NCBI GenBank assembly: GCA_947632235.1
Contig: CANROO010000004.1
Location: 1 to 36,246, forward strand
Direction: 5' to 3'
Source: an uncultured Clostridia bacterium
Lineage (GTDB): Bacteria; Bacillota; Clostridia; Lachnospirales; CAG-274
DNA: 36,246 nt
A program made the translations under genes and the position numbers. The notes beneath the pieces are model-generated. The model saw nothing but the letters and a program-made list of their open reading frames with translations. It was not told the DNA's origin and searched no databases. Shown here piece after piece: positions 9,019 through 17,399 of this stretch (its first letter is position 1; each line of letters starts with the position of its first letter).

Positions 9019-9648
9019 ATGAAAGTCATTGAACCATACTATGTTATAGAAGAGGAAATAGATGCTCAGAAAATAATGAAGACCATAGAGCGCGCCGGAA
9101 GGACCTGCTACAAAAGCGAGCAGAACATTGCAGACGGAAGCGCAGAAAAATTTATAACGAACATACTCAAAAGAGGTCATGAGTCCGTGATAGAGCACGA
9201 AAAAATAACCGTCAGGTTCATATGCGACAGAGGCGTCACTCATGAGATGGTAAGGCACAGAATAGCCAGCTACTCGCAGGAGAGCACACGCTACTGCAAC
9301 TACGCAAACGACAAATTCGGCAATGAGCTCACATTCATAGACCCCTGCTTCTGGGACAAGAACGACCCCGAGGACAAGGCAAAATACGACATATGGGAAA
9401 GGGCTATGCAGAACATAGAAAAAGAGTACAACGAGCTTATAGCCCTGGGCGCAAAGCCCGAGGAGGCAAGAAGCATACTTCCCAACAGCCTTAAAACGGA
9501 AATAGTCGTAACAATGAATATGCGCTCGTGGCGCCATTTTTTCAGGATGAGGACAGCACCCAACGCTCATCCCCAGATAAGACAGGTAGCAAACGCTCTG
9601 CTTGAGGAGTTCAAGGAAAAGCTCCCCGTGCTTTTCGGCGATCTGTGA
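9019..9648 (+). CDS. thyX: Flavin-dependent thymidylate synthase
   Basis: ThyX makes dTMP from dUMP using FAD and methylene-tetrahydrofolate. The 209-residue protein contains the signature RHRIASYSQESTRY (RHRxxSxxxxSxR), an upstream SVIEHEKITVRF segment and a C-terminal LPNSLKTEIVVTMNMRSWRHFF...NAHPQIR block that forms the dUMP/FAD site. It lies 19 bases after recR behind an AAGGAAA site and is probably in the same transcript. Confidence 0.96.
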   Translation: MKVIEPYYVIEEEIDAQKIMKTIERAGRTCYKSEQNIADGSAEKFITNILKRGHESVIEHEKITVRFICDRGVTHEMVRHRIASYSQESTRYCNYANDKFGNELTFIDPCFWDKNDPEDKAKYDIWERAMQNIEKEYNELIALGAKPEEARSILPNSLKTEIVVTMNMRSWRHFFRMRTAPNAHPQIRQVANALLEEFKEKLPVLFGDL

Positions 9649-9732
9649 TAAATACTATAGTCATAACATTGACATTGCTTCATACCCGCAAATTTTTTTG
9701 AATTTACACTTTATTTTAAATGGGATTTGAAG

Positions 9733-9738
9733 TATAAT
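9733..9738 (+). promoter_or_regulatory. Likely -10 element of the pectate lyase gene
   Basis: TATAAT lies about 36 bases before the start. No good -35 hexamer sits 16-18 bases upstream (TTTATT at 17), which suggests activated or alternative-sigma control. Confidence 0.4.
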
Positions 9739-9773
9739 CAAAGTATATAAAATATTTAAGGAGGCGTATTATT

Positions 9774-12224
9774 TTGAGATCCAAAATTTTAAGCAAAAAG
9801 GCAATAGGAATGCTTCTTTCCGCTGTGATGCTCACTTCTGCATGCATAGGCTTCAACAGCTATGCCGTTACTGCAGAGGAAAGTGCTGCGGCGCCTGCTG
9901 CCGAGACAGTTACAATAACAGAGAGCTCGGGCTGGCATGAGAGCGCTTATGTAAAATGGAGCCCATACACGGGCGCAGAGGGCTACAATGTATATGTAAA
10001 GCCGGCAGGCGGAGAATATACTAAGCTTGATGATATGCTTGTGAGAGAATACAAGACATACTGCAGAGCAGATGCTCTCGGACTTTCCGCAGGCGAATAC
10101 ACAATGAAGGTAGTTCCCGTTGTATCGGGCAAGGAGGATGCTTCATTAGCTTCCGAAACAACTGCTCTTACGGTCGACAACTATGTAAGAGAGGGCTTTG
10201 CATTTTCCGATCAGTCCCCCGCAAAGTACACTACGGGCGCTTATAATCAGGACGGTACATTAAAGGCTGACGCAATTGTGCTCTATGTTACCGATGCCAA
10301 CAGAGACAGCGTGACAATAAAAGGTCAGGAGACTCTCGGCGAAGGTCTTAACGCCATTATGTCAAAAGCCAAGAATTTGAGCGTACCTCTCGATGTAAGA
10401 CTTATAGGCAAGGTAAGAAGACCTGCAAACATAAACTTGGATTCCACATTAAGAGTGCAGGATGTAAAGAATGTGACAATAGAAGGTGTGGGAGATGACG
10501 CCACACTCTATGGCTGGGGAATAACTCTCAAGAGAACCAACAATATCGAGATAAGAAATGCCGCAATAATGTGGCACTGCAACGGCACCGACGGCGACGC
10601 CATATCTATGGATACGGAAAACTTCAATATATTCGTACACAATATGGACTTCTATTACGGCGCTCCGGGCGCAGAAGAGGACCAGAAAAAAGGTGACGGC
10701 ACCGTTGACATGAAGCAGATGACTGACTATGTAACAATTTCCTACAACCATTTCTATGATACGGGAAAATCTACATTCTCGGGCGGTCAGTGGGAATTAA
10801 ATAACAAGACAGACCCAAGAGCAAAGGTAAATGTTACATATCACCACAACTGGTTTGACCACTCCGATTCGCGTCACCCAAGATGCGTAGTGGGCAACAC
10901 ACATGTATACAACAACTATTATGCAGGCAACGGCTACGGCGCTGCGGCATGCGAAAACGCTTCCGTATTCGTTGAAAGCAACTACTTTGAAAACTGTGAA
11001 ATGCCCATGATGATAGGCTCGCAGGGAAGCGATTCCTACAGAGGCAAGGGATCATACAGCGGAAGCAAGAACCTTTCAAATCAGGACGGCGGTATGATCA
11101 AGGAATACGGCAACTACATGACGGGTCAGGGCACATTCTTCAATCAGAACAACTGCGAAGTGAGCGGTCAGATAGATGCTTACAGCGTAACCGACCCCAA
11201 GGCAAAGGTGCCCGAGAGCATACAGGCTTTAAAGGGCGGCTGGGCCTACAACAACTTTGATACCGCAGACACAATGTACAGCTATACACCCGACACTCCC
11301 GAGCAGGCAAAGGCAAATGTAATATCGGGCGCAGGCAGAATGAACGGCGGAGACCTCAAGTGGGAATTCACCTCAGCCGACAATAAGAACGGCGCAGTTA
11401 TAGAAGGTCTTAAAAATGCCATTGCCAACTACAGCACGGAGCTTGTTAAAGCAGGCGGAGTAAGCGTAGAGGGAGCCGAACCCGAAATGCCTACCGAGGG
11501 CACTACGGAAGCAGTTGAGGACGGAGGAGCTCTCAAGGACGACAAGGTATGGGATATTTCAAAGCTTTCAACAGACACCGTTGACGGTATTCGTTTCGGC
11601 GAAGCAGGCGCCTACCACACAGGCAAAAACACTTATATTTCCGAGGACAAGCACTCATATGAAATAGACGGATATTATACAGGCAGTGAAAATCCCAAAA
11701 CTGCCGATAATGCAAATCCTTCCGGAACAGCAGTACCCGTTACGGGCAGCTTCCTCTGTGTTACCGCTCCTGATGACGGAGTTATAACAACGGCAATGAG
11801 AACAGGCAATGACAAGATAAGCTATGTATCCGACGGCGCAAATATCATCAAAGAAATAAATAACAAGAATAATCCCAACTACAGCTTTGATGTTGTGAGC
11901 TTTGACGCAAAGAAGGGCGTTGACTACTATATCTACACGGACGGCTCAAAGATAAGAATAGCATACCTCGGCTTCACGGCAGGCGGACAGGGCGGAACGG
12001 AGCCCGAGCCTGCAGAACCCGACTGGGGCGATGCGGACGGCAACGATACCGTTGATGTGAATGATGTTCAGTTCACTCTTGATTATGTGCTTACCGGCAA
12101 TACAACAGGCATTACGGAAGAAACCGCTTCGGGACTTGATGTAAACAATGACGGAAAGGTAGACTCCGAGGATGTTGCTATGATACTCCAGAAGGTACTT
12201 GACAGCAGCTACACAATAAAATAA
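9774..12224 (+). CDS. Secreted pectate lyase (PL1) with C-terminal dockerin
   Basis: The protein cleaves polygalacturonate by beta-elimination outside the cell. It starts at TTG with AAGGAGG upstream. A signal peptide covers about residues 1-36. A fibronectin III-like domain spans about 45-135. The right-handed beta-helix of polysaccharide lyase family 1 spans about 150-560, with DGDAISMD and the family block YHHNWFDHSDSRHPRC, which holds the catalytic arginine region. A linker and beta-rich module run to about 745. A type I dockerin closes the protein (DADGNDTVDVNDVQFTLDYVL and DVNNDGKVDSEDVAMILQKVL), two calcium loops that should dock it to a cohesin. It is monocistronic and ends in a strong terminator. 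Confidence 0.93.
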   Translation: MRSKILSKKAIGMLLSAVMLTSACIGFNSYAVTAEESAAAPAAETVTITESSGWHESAYVKWSPYTGAEGYNVYVKPAGGEYTKLDDMLVREYKTYCRADALGLSAGEYTMKVVPVVSGKEDASLASETTALTVDNYVREGFAFSDQSPAKYTTGAYNQDGTLKADAIVLYVTDANRDSVTIKGQETLGEGLNAIMSKAKNLSVPLDVRLIGKVRRPANINLDSTLRVQDVKNVTIEGVGDDATLYGWGITLKRTNNIEIRNAAIMWHCNGTDGDAISMDTENFNIFVHNMDFYYGAPGAEEDQKKGDGTVDMKQMTDYVTISYNHFYDTGKSTFSGGQWELNNKTDPRAKVNVTYHHNWFDHSDSRHPRCVVGNTHVYNNYYAGNGYGAAACENASVFVESNYFENCEMPMMIGSQGSDSYRGKGSYSGSKNLSNQDGGMIKEYGNYMTGQGTFFNQNNCEVSGQIDAYSVTDPKAKVPESIQALKGGWAYNNFDTADTMYSYTPDTPEQAKANVISGAGRMNGGDLKWEFTSADNKNGAVIEGLKNAIANYSTELVKAGGVSVEGAEPEMPTEGTTEAVEDGGALKDDKVWDISKLSTDTVDGIRFGEAGAYHTGKNTYISEDKHSYEIDGYYTGSENPKTADNANPSGTAVPVTGSFLCVTAPDDGVITTAMRTGNDKISYVSDGANIIKEINNKNNPNYSFDVVSFDAKKGVDYYIYTDGSKIRIAYLGFTAGGQGGTEPEPAEPDWGDADGNDTVDVNDVQFTLDYVLTGNTTGITEETASGLDVNNDGKVDSEDVAMILQKVLDSSYTIK

Positions 12225-12240
12225 GTGATTTAAAGCAATT

Positions 12241-12266
12241 AAAAGGGAGCTTCGGCTCCCTTTTTT
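12241..12266. terminator. Bidirectional terminator between the pectate lyase and the orphan gene
   Basis: A perfect GGGAGC / GCTCCC stem with a TTCG tetraloop is flanked by four A and six T. It serves the converging plus and minus genes. Confidence 0.9.
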
Positions 12267-12276
12267 GTGCATAAAC

Positions 12277-12810
12277 TTATATTTTTTTCCTATGCCACTT
12301 AAATGTCAGTTCGTTTGGACCCTTCCATAATTCCGGATCACTGTCAAGAATTTTACAATAGAGGTCATGATTCAATTTTACTTTGAACTCGGCAGCAAAG
12401 ATACCATGTCCCGTATCTTCACTGAAAAAAGGAACCTCATCACTTTTTATTTTTACTCCATAAAATACCATTCGTCCGCTGCGCCATCCAAAATAATTTA
12501 TTAAAACCCCATAATTGACATAATCCGAAGCCATATACGGGGCTTGGTATCCGCAATACTCCATATGTCTTCCTTGATCCAATTCTTTATCCCTTATTAT
12601 TATATCAATTTTTGTGTCATCATCTTCATATACCCATTCACCCTCATCTATTACCGCCGGAAGAGAAAATATATTATTTTTAAACAGCCCTCTGAATCCA
12701 TGAAGTGAATATCCAAAATAACTATTTATCAATATCAAAATTAATATTTTTGCTGCAATTAAAAAAACAATAATTTTAATAATAATACATATGAGTTTTT
12801 TAATTTTCAT
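12277..12810 (-). CDS. Small membrane-anchored protein of unknown function (AT-rich orphan)
   Basis: I do not recognise this 177-residue protein. A very hydrophobic N-terminal segment of about residues 5-30 (IIIKIIVFLIAAKILILIL) anchors it. The rest is a soluble, aromatic-rich, mixed-charge domain with GEWVYEDDDTKIDIIIRD and a basic end. No catalytic motif is visible. The start has GAGGTGG upstream. The gene is clearly more AT-rich than its neighbours and stands alone between two convergent or divergent partners, which fits a recently acquired gene. The whole protein resembles single-domain secreted or immunity-type orphans only in layout; I do not assign a function. Confidence 0.7.
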   Translation of the reverse strand: MKIKKLICIIIKIIVFLIAAKILILILINSYFGYSLHGFRGLFKNNIFSLPAVIDEGEWVYEDDDTKIDIIIRDKELDQGRHMEYCGYQAPYMASDYVNYGVLINYFGWRSGRMVFYGVKIKSDEVPFFSEDTGHGIFAAEFKVKLNHDLYCKILDSDPELWKGPNELTFKWHRKKI

Positions 12811-12860
12811 AATATATCCACCTCAAATAAAATTAAATATACACAGCATAATTATCAATT

Positions 12861-12889
12861 AGAATATAATTATAGCATATGGCAGTCAA
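12861..12889 (-). promoter_or_regulatory. Probable promoter of the orphan membrane protein
   Basis: Minus strand TTGACT, 17 bases, TATTCT, about 50 bases upstream of the ATG. An alternative TATAAT nearby has no properly spaced -35. Confidence 0.4.
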
Positions 12890-12936
12890 TATGACAACAT
12901 TCAAAATGAACCTATATGACTTTTTTATGTCTGTTG

Positions 12937-12965
12937 TTGACAAAAACCCCTCCTAAAAGTATAAT
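12937..12965 (+). promoter_or_regulatory. Consensus promoter of the rRNA methyltransferase gene
   Basis: Perfect TTGACA and perfect TATAAT separated by exactly 17 bases, ending 28 bases before the ATG at 12994. Confidence 0.9.
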
Positions 12966-12993
12966 GATTATAAATCAATTTCAGAGGTGCATT

Positions 12994-14355
12994 ATGAGCA
13001 AAAAATATATTGACAGCGAAGTACTTATCACGGACATAGAGTTTCCGAACAGGGGCGTGGGAGTATTTGAGGACAAAAGGGTCACTATCAAAAACACCCT
13101 CCCGGGACAGAGGGTGCTCGCGGATATAAAAAAGAAAAGAAAGCAGTACGAGGGCAGGCTTAAAGGCGTGCTTGAAAAAGCGGAATATGAGATCATGCCC
13201 GACTGTCCCGTATTCGGCACATGCGGCGGCTGTACCTATCAGAACATAAGCTATGAAAAGGAGCTTGAAATAAAGCAAAAAATGGTGCGTGAGCTCCTTG
13301 ACAAAGCCGATATAACAGGCTATGAATTTCTGCCCATAAAGGGAAGCTCCATAACAAGAGGCTACAGAAACAAAATGGAATTCAGCTTCGGCGACAACGG
13401 CGCGGAGGGAAAGCTCTGTCTGGGCATGCGGAAGAGAAACAGCTATTATGAGGTGGCTGAAGCGGAGAACTGCAATATAGTGCATGAGGATTTCTGCGAG
13501 ATACTGAAATGCGTTACGGAGTATTTCAGAAATACAGATGAGAAGTTTTTTCACAAGACAAGGCGCACGGGCGCTCTGCGTCATCTTCTGGTGCGCAGAG
13601 GATATTTCACGAAGGAAATACTTATTAGCCTTGTGACGACATCGGAGCTCAATACGGAGCTTGACGGGCTTAAGGATAAGCTTCTTGCCCTGCCCTTGGA
13701 AGGAAAAATTACGGGTATAAGCCACATTATAAACAACGGCGTTGCCGATGTAGTGAGAGCGGACGAGGTGAAAATACTTTACGGACAGGACTACTTTTAT
13801 GAAAATCTGCTCGGACTTAAATTCAAAATTTCCACATTTTCATTTTTCCAGACCAATTCGGCAGGCGCGGAGGTGCTTTATTCCGCAGTGCGCGACTTTG
13901 CAGGAGATGAATACGACAGGACGATATTCGACCTCTACTGCGGAACGGGCACAATAACACAGCTTCTCAGCAAAAATGCCAAAAAGGTGACAGGCATAGA
14001 AATAGTAGAGGAAGCCGTGGAAGCCGCAAAGAAAAACGCAGAGCTGAACGGCATAAAAAACTGCGAATTTATAGCAGGCGATGTGCTGAACATGGTGGAC
14101 AAGCTTGAGGATAAGCCCGACCTTATCATACTCGACCCTCCCCGCGAGGGCATACACCCCAAGGCTATAGGCAAAATAATAGCCTTCGGCGCAAAAAAAC
14201 TGGTGTATGTGAGCTGTAAGGCAAGCTCGCTTGCCAAAGACCTGAGCGTGTTCGAGGAAAACGGCTATAAGGCAGAAAAAATACAATGCGTGGATATGTT
14301 CCCGAAGACTTATCATGTGGAGACGGTGTGCCTGCTGACAAAGAGAAATCTTTAA
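12994..14355 (+). CDS. rlmD: 23S rRNA (uracil-C5)-methyltransferase, RlmD/RumA family
   Basis: This SAM-dependent enzyme methylates C5 of a uridine (U1939 type) in 23S rRNA. The start is the ATG at 12994 with AGAGGTG upstream; the track's earlier start would precede the promoter. It has an N-terminal TRAM domain of about 60 residues. Cysteines at CPVFGTCGGCTYQ plus a later one would bind a 4Fe-4S cluster. The SAM fold is FDLYCGTGTITQLL, with the DPPREG motif and the nucleophile loop YVSCKASSLAKDL. That loop has SCKA where SCNP is usual; the nucleophilic cysteine is kept. Length is normal for the family. RlmCD or another U54/U747/U1939 family member cannot be excluded. Confidence 0.88.
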   Translation: MSKKYIDSEVLITDIEFPNRGVGVFEDKRVTIKNTLPGQRVLADIKKKRKQYEGRLKGVLEKAEYEIMPDCPVFGTCGGCTYQNISYEKELEIKQKMVRELLDKADITGYEFLPIKGSSITRGYRNKMEFSFGDNGAEGKLCLGMRKRNSYYEVAEAENCNIVHEDFCEILKCVTEYFRNTDEKFFHKTRRTGALRHLLVRRGYFTKEILISLVTTSELNTELDGLKDKLLALPLEGKITGISHIINNGVADVVRADEVKILYGQDYFYENLLGLKFKISTFSFFQTNSAGAEVLYSAVRDFAGDEYDRTIFDLYCGTGTITQLLSKNAKKVTGIEIVEEAVEAAKKNAELNGIKNCEFIAGDVLNMVDKLEDKPDLIILDPPREGIHPKAIGKIIAFGAKKLVYVSCKASSLAKDLSVFEENGYKAEKIQCVDMFPKTYHVETVCLLTKRNL

Positions 14356-14371
14356 AGCCTAACTAAATAAT

Positions 14372-14407
14372 GGGGTGCCTCAATAAAACAGCATTTGAGG
14401 CAACCCC
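14372..14407. terminator. Shared terminator between rlmD and the hydrolase gene
   Basis: GGGGTGCCTCAA pairs with TTGAGGCAACCCC with one bulge, followed by TTTATATTATTT on the plus strand. The gene on the minus strand ends 7 bases beyond. Confidence 0.75.
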
Positions 14408-14413
14408 TTTATA

Positions 14414-15532
14414 TTATTTCAAATTTTTATTAAAGAAATCTTCTATCTTATCAAAAGGTATTTTAGACACATCATCATACAGATCAATATGCATTGCGCC
14501 GGGAACAACATATAATTCTTTGGGCTCTGCCGCTTTTTTGTAAATTTCTTCGCTTATAGAGCGTGAATGCGCTATGTCGCCCGTTATCATAAGCACGGGA
14601 CGAGGCGAAATGCTGTCTATATGGTCAAGCAGTGAATAGTTTAAAAATGACTGCATGCTTGAATTTGTAAAGCTGCCGCCTGCATTTGGATGCCAGCCGC
14701 GCTTAAGCCCATAGAATGTCCACCATTCAACATCAACACCCGTCAAGTTGTCGAGCAATTCATCAAGAGGTGCATTTTCGGGATAGGTGCGTTTATATGC
14801 AGGCTCTCCCGTTTCAAAGTCGTTCCAGCGTTGCTCGGATATGCCCTTAAGTATATTGTTTCTTGTTTCATTATCCATTGAATTGCCCATTCCGCTTATA
14901 TCATACATCGCAGATGTTACCACAGCTTTTATTCTTGTGTCTTCTGCTGCAGCAGAAAGGGCAAAGCCGCCGCTTCCGCATATGCCCAATGCTCCTATTT
15001 TTTCTCTGTCAACATAATCCAATGAGCCCAAATAATCTACTCCCGCGCTGAAATCCTCCGTAAATATCTCGGGAGAGGAAAGATGACGAGGCTCGCCGCC
15101 GCTTTCTCCGTTGTATGACGGATCAAATGCAAGCGCAACAAAGCCTCTCTGCGCAAGCTGATTTGCATAGACTCCCGGTCCCTGCTCTTTTACACCGCCG
15201 TATGGAGGGCCTATAACTATTGCAGGATATTTTGAATTTTTATCCATGGTCTTTGGAGTATACAGATCGCCTGCCAATTCAATGCCATAGCGATTTTTAT
15301 AAGTGACCGATCGCCTGTTTACACTATCGCTCAATTCAAAGATATAATAATCTTCACTTTCCTTAGCCGTATTGGGATCAACTGTTTCATTGTCTTTTAC
15401 CGTTATCATTTTATTATCTCCGTTCCATTCAACATTCAATCCAAGATTTTCGGATATAAATCTTATAGGTACCATTGTAGTGCCGTCTGTAATAACAGGC
15501 GGGTTTTCAAGCTGAGTTTCTTTTCCGTCCAC
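14414..15532 (-). CDS. Alpha/beta hydrolase fused to a CuAO-N domain, N-terminally decapitated
   Basis: Residues 1-50 are most of a copper-amine-oxidase N-terminal-like domain (PPVITDGTTMVPIRFISENLGLNVEW), used by clostridia as a surface module. From about 75 to the end is a dienelactone-hydrolase/FrsA-like alpha/beta hydrolase. It has the nucleophile elbow GICGSGG in place of GxSxG, an apparent oxyanion segment PPYGG, and a late GDIAHSRS and GAMHIDLYDD with the candidate catalytic acid and histidine. The nucleophile would be cysteine or the serine after it. There is no signal peptide: the frame opens only 16 codons above the GTG and no ribosome site precedes it. The gene is likely 5'-truncated or frameshifted. 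Confidence 0.75.
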   Translation of the reverse strand: MDGKETQLENPPVITDGTTMVPIRFISENLGLNVEWNGDNKMITVKDNETVDPNTAKESEDYYIFELSDSVNRRSVTYKNRYGIELAGDLYTPKTMDKNSKYPAIVIGPPYGGVKEQGPGVYANQLAQRGFVALAFDPSYNGESGGEPRHLSSPEIFTEDFSAGVDYLGSLDYVDREKIGALGICGSGGFALSAAAEDTRIKAVVTSAMYDISGMGNSMDNETRNNILKGISEQRWNDFETGEPAYKRTYPENAPLDELLDNLTGVDVEWWTFYGLKRGWHPNAGGSFTNSSMQSFLNYSLLDHIDSISPRPVLMITGDIAHSRSISEEIYKKAAEPKELYVVPGAMHIDLYDDVSKIPFDKIEDFFNKNLK

Positions 15533-15627
15533 TGCTGCAGTAAAGGTTTTTATAGAATATCTGAATCAATATAAATATAAAAGTAAATGAGTAAAGCAAA
15601 AAGCATTTTTATTAATGCATTATGATA

Positions 15628-15656
15628 TTTATATCAAAAGGTTTGATTTATGTCAA
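15628..15656 (-). promoter_or_regulatory. Promoter reading toward the CuAO-N/hydrolase gene
   Basis: Minus strand consensus TTGACA, 17 bases, TATAAA, about 95 bases upstream of the GTG. Confidence 0.7.
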
Positions 15657-15671
15657 TTAGTATGCTAAAAT
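15643..15671 (+). promoter_or_regulatory. Promoter of the four-gene cassette
   Basis: TTGATT, 17 bases, TAAAAT. It physically overlaps the opposing hydrolase promoter, so only one can be occupied at a time. The leader to the first gene is about 140 bases. Confidence 0.6.
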
Positions 15672-15817
15672 TGTTATATGATATATTAAAAGGCAGTTAT
15701 GCTTACAAAGCAGAATACTTTAACTCATTAAACACAGGCTTTCCAAAACCTTGATTTTACTGTTTTTTAATAAAGCATTCCATAAAACATATGACAATAA
15801 AGGTGAGGAGTGATAGC

Positions 15818-17386
15818 TTGGCACAAAAAAACGACAAAAAGGATAAAAAGGATGATCTGCTGCGTGCAGGAATAGCAGGGGCATTATATGAGACCATACA
15901 GAGATATGGTTCGGCCGCCAAGGAGCATTTGGTAGGATATTCCGGGGTTGATAATGAAACAGGAAAGCGTTTGCAAAAAAGCTTAAAAAGTATTCGGGAG
16001 CAAAAAACAAATGACGAATATGCTTTTCCCATACGGCAGCAAAAGGCCGGCTGGGCGGCAGAGGTCAAGGATACGGCTTCTTCAAATGCAGAAAATATCA
16101 TTGCCGGCAAAAGCAACAGAAAAATAAGGCATGATGATTTGCCCGATACGCCGGCAAATCATATATTATTTGATCATGTGGAGGTTGATACGGACGGTAA
16201 TATTATTGCCGGCTCGGGAAGCCAGATGAAGTTTATCGGAGCATCTGCAAACGATCCTACGGGTGCGGGTAATGCCGAAAGAGCATTAAGTAAATTACAG
16301 TCTAAGGATTTTCAAAAGTATATAGATAACGATGTAAAGATAGAAGTGCCTAAGGATGAATATCCGCAGATGATCGCCAAGGCAACAGAGGAGATCGGCT
16401 CTTTGCAGAAACAGCTGGAAAGAGTAAGGGCAAACGGAAATGCTGAGGCAGCGGCGGCATTAGAGAAGAAGATCGATAAATTAAATAAATTAAAAAAGAA
16501 CCTCAGACCAAGTAAGCTTACAAGAAAGCAATCCTTGGAGGCTGTTGATGCTCCAAAGCTTTCGACAATTAAAAGTGTTGCAGGTATCTCACACAGGGCA
16601 GGAATAGAAACGGCAAAAACGTCGGCAAAAATCGGCGGAAGTGTTTCGCTTGTGAGGAATATAGTAAGTATATACCGTGGAGAAGCCGAGGTCGATGAGG
16701 CGGCACAGAATGTTGTAAGGGATACTGCCGGAGCAGCGGCATTAGGATATGGTACCGGTTTTGCCGGTACGGCAATAAAAGGCGCAATGCAGAATTCAGC
16801 ATCGGAATATACCAGAACGCTTTCAAAAACAAATGTCCCGGGCACAATTGTTGCAGTAACTGTCAGTGCCTCAAAAACTCTTTCAAGGTATTTTAAAGGA
16901 GAAATTGACGCAGTACAGTGCTTGGAGGATTTGGGAGAACAGGGCAGCGGTATGATCGCCTCCTCAATGTTTACGGTCATAGGACAGGCGGCTATACCTA
17001 TCCCCGTTGTGGGAGGACTGATAGGCGGTATGATAGGCTATGCATTATCGTCGGCTGCATACGGTGTGCTGACGAGCTCATTAAAGGAAGCAAAGCTTGC
17101 ACATGAAGAAAGGCTCGCAATTGAGAAGGCCTGTGAAGAACACATAAAAATGATACGAGAGTACAGGACGCAGATGAATGAAATAATAGAAGAATATTTG
17201 TCTGCCAATTTAGAAGTCTTTAATGCTTCATTTTCCGGTATCAAGGCTGCCTTGGATATAGGGGATGTTGATCTGCTTATAGAGAGCGCAAACAGCATAA
17301 CAGCTTCTCTAGGCGGAAATAAACCGTTTGAAACGGCGGATGAATTTAATGACAAAATGCTGACGGGCAAAGCTTTTAAAATTTAA
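15818..17386 (+). CDS. Cassette gene 1: coiled-coil protein with glycine-zipper membrane segment
   Basis: I do not recognise a named family. The TTG at 15818, seven bases after GTGAGGAG, is a better start than the ATG at 15791. The 522-residue product opens with a highly charged segment, then a DDLPDT...FDHVEVDTDGNIIAGSGSQMKF region. A charged coiled coil follows at about 190-240 (IGSLQKQLERVRANGNAEAAAALEKKIDKLNKL). The central region is Ala/Gly-rich. A hydrophobic glycine-zipper hairpin lies at about 405-440 (IPIPVVGGLIGGMIGYALS), followed by a helical tail. No enzymatic motif is seen. It is the first gene of a tight operon with a TerB-like protein and a second glycine-zipper protein. Its Leu codons (TTA/TTG) and Ile codons (ATC/ATT) differ from flanking genes. 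Confidence 0.85.
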   Translation: MAQKNDKKDKKDDLLRAGIAGALYETIQRYGSAAKEHLVGYSGVDNETGKRLQKSLKSIREQKTNDEYAFPIRQQKAGWAAEVKDTASSNAENIIAGKSNRKIRHDDLPDTPANHILFDHVEVDTDGNIIAGSGSQMKFIGASANDPTGAGNAERALSKLQSKDFQKYIDNDVKIEVPKDEYPQMIAKATEEIGSLQKQLERVRANGNAEAAAALEKKIDKLNKLKKNLRPSKLTRKQSLEAVDAPKLSTIKSVAGISHRAGIETAKTSAKIGGSVSLVRNIVSIYRGEAEVDEAAQNVVRDTAGAAALGYGTGFAGTAIKGAMQNSASEYTRTLSKTNVPGTIVAVTVSASKTLSRYFKGEIDAVQCLEDLGEQGSGMIASSMFTVIGQAAIPIPVVGGLIGGMIGYALSSAAYGVLTSSLKEAKLAHEERLAIEKACEEHIKMIREYRTQMNEIIEEYLSANLEVFNASFSGIKAALDIGDVDLLIESANSITASLGGNKPFETADEFNDKMLTGKAFKI

Positions 17387-17399
17387 AGGAGGAAAAACA

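Larger units (their letters stand above)
15533..15817. other. Divergent intergenic region with two overlapping promoters
   Basis: This AT-rich stretch of 285 bases holds the two promoters listed separately. A short minus-strand reading frame (ATGCTTTTTGCTTTACTC...) could be the decayed signal peptide of the hydrolase; it stops after 18 codons in another frame. I see no further gene. Confidence 0.5.

Noticed and set aside
8818-9570. 250-residue minus-strand frame over recR and thyX
   Set aside because: Cysteine- and phenylalanine-rich antisense shadow of two well-supported genes.
16312-16980. 222-residue minus-strand frame opposite cassette gene 1
   Set aside because: Shadow frame; the plus-strand operon has three strong ribosome sites and coherent domains.
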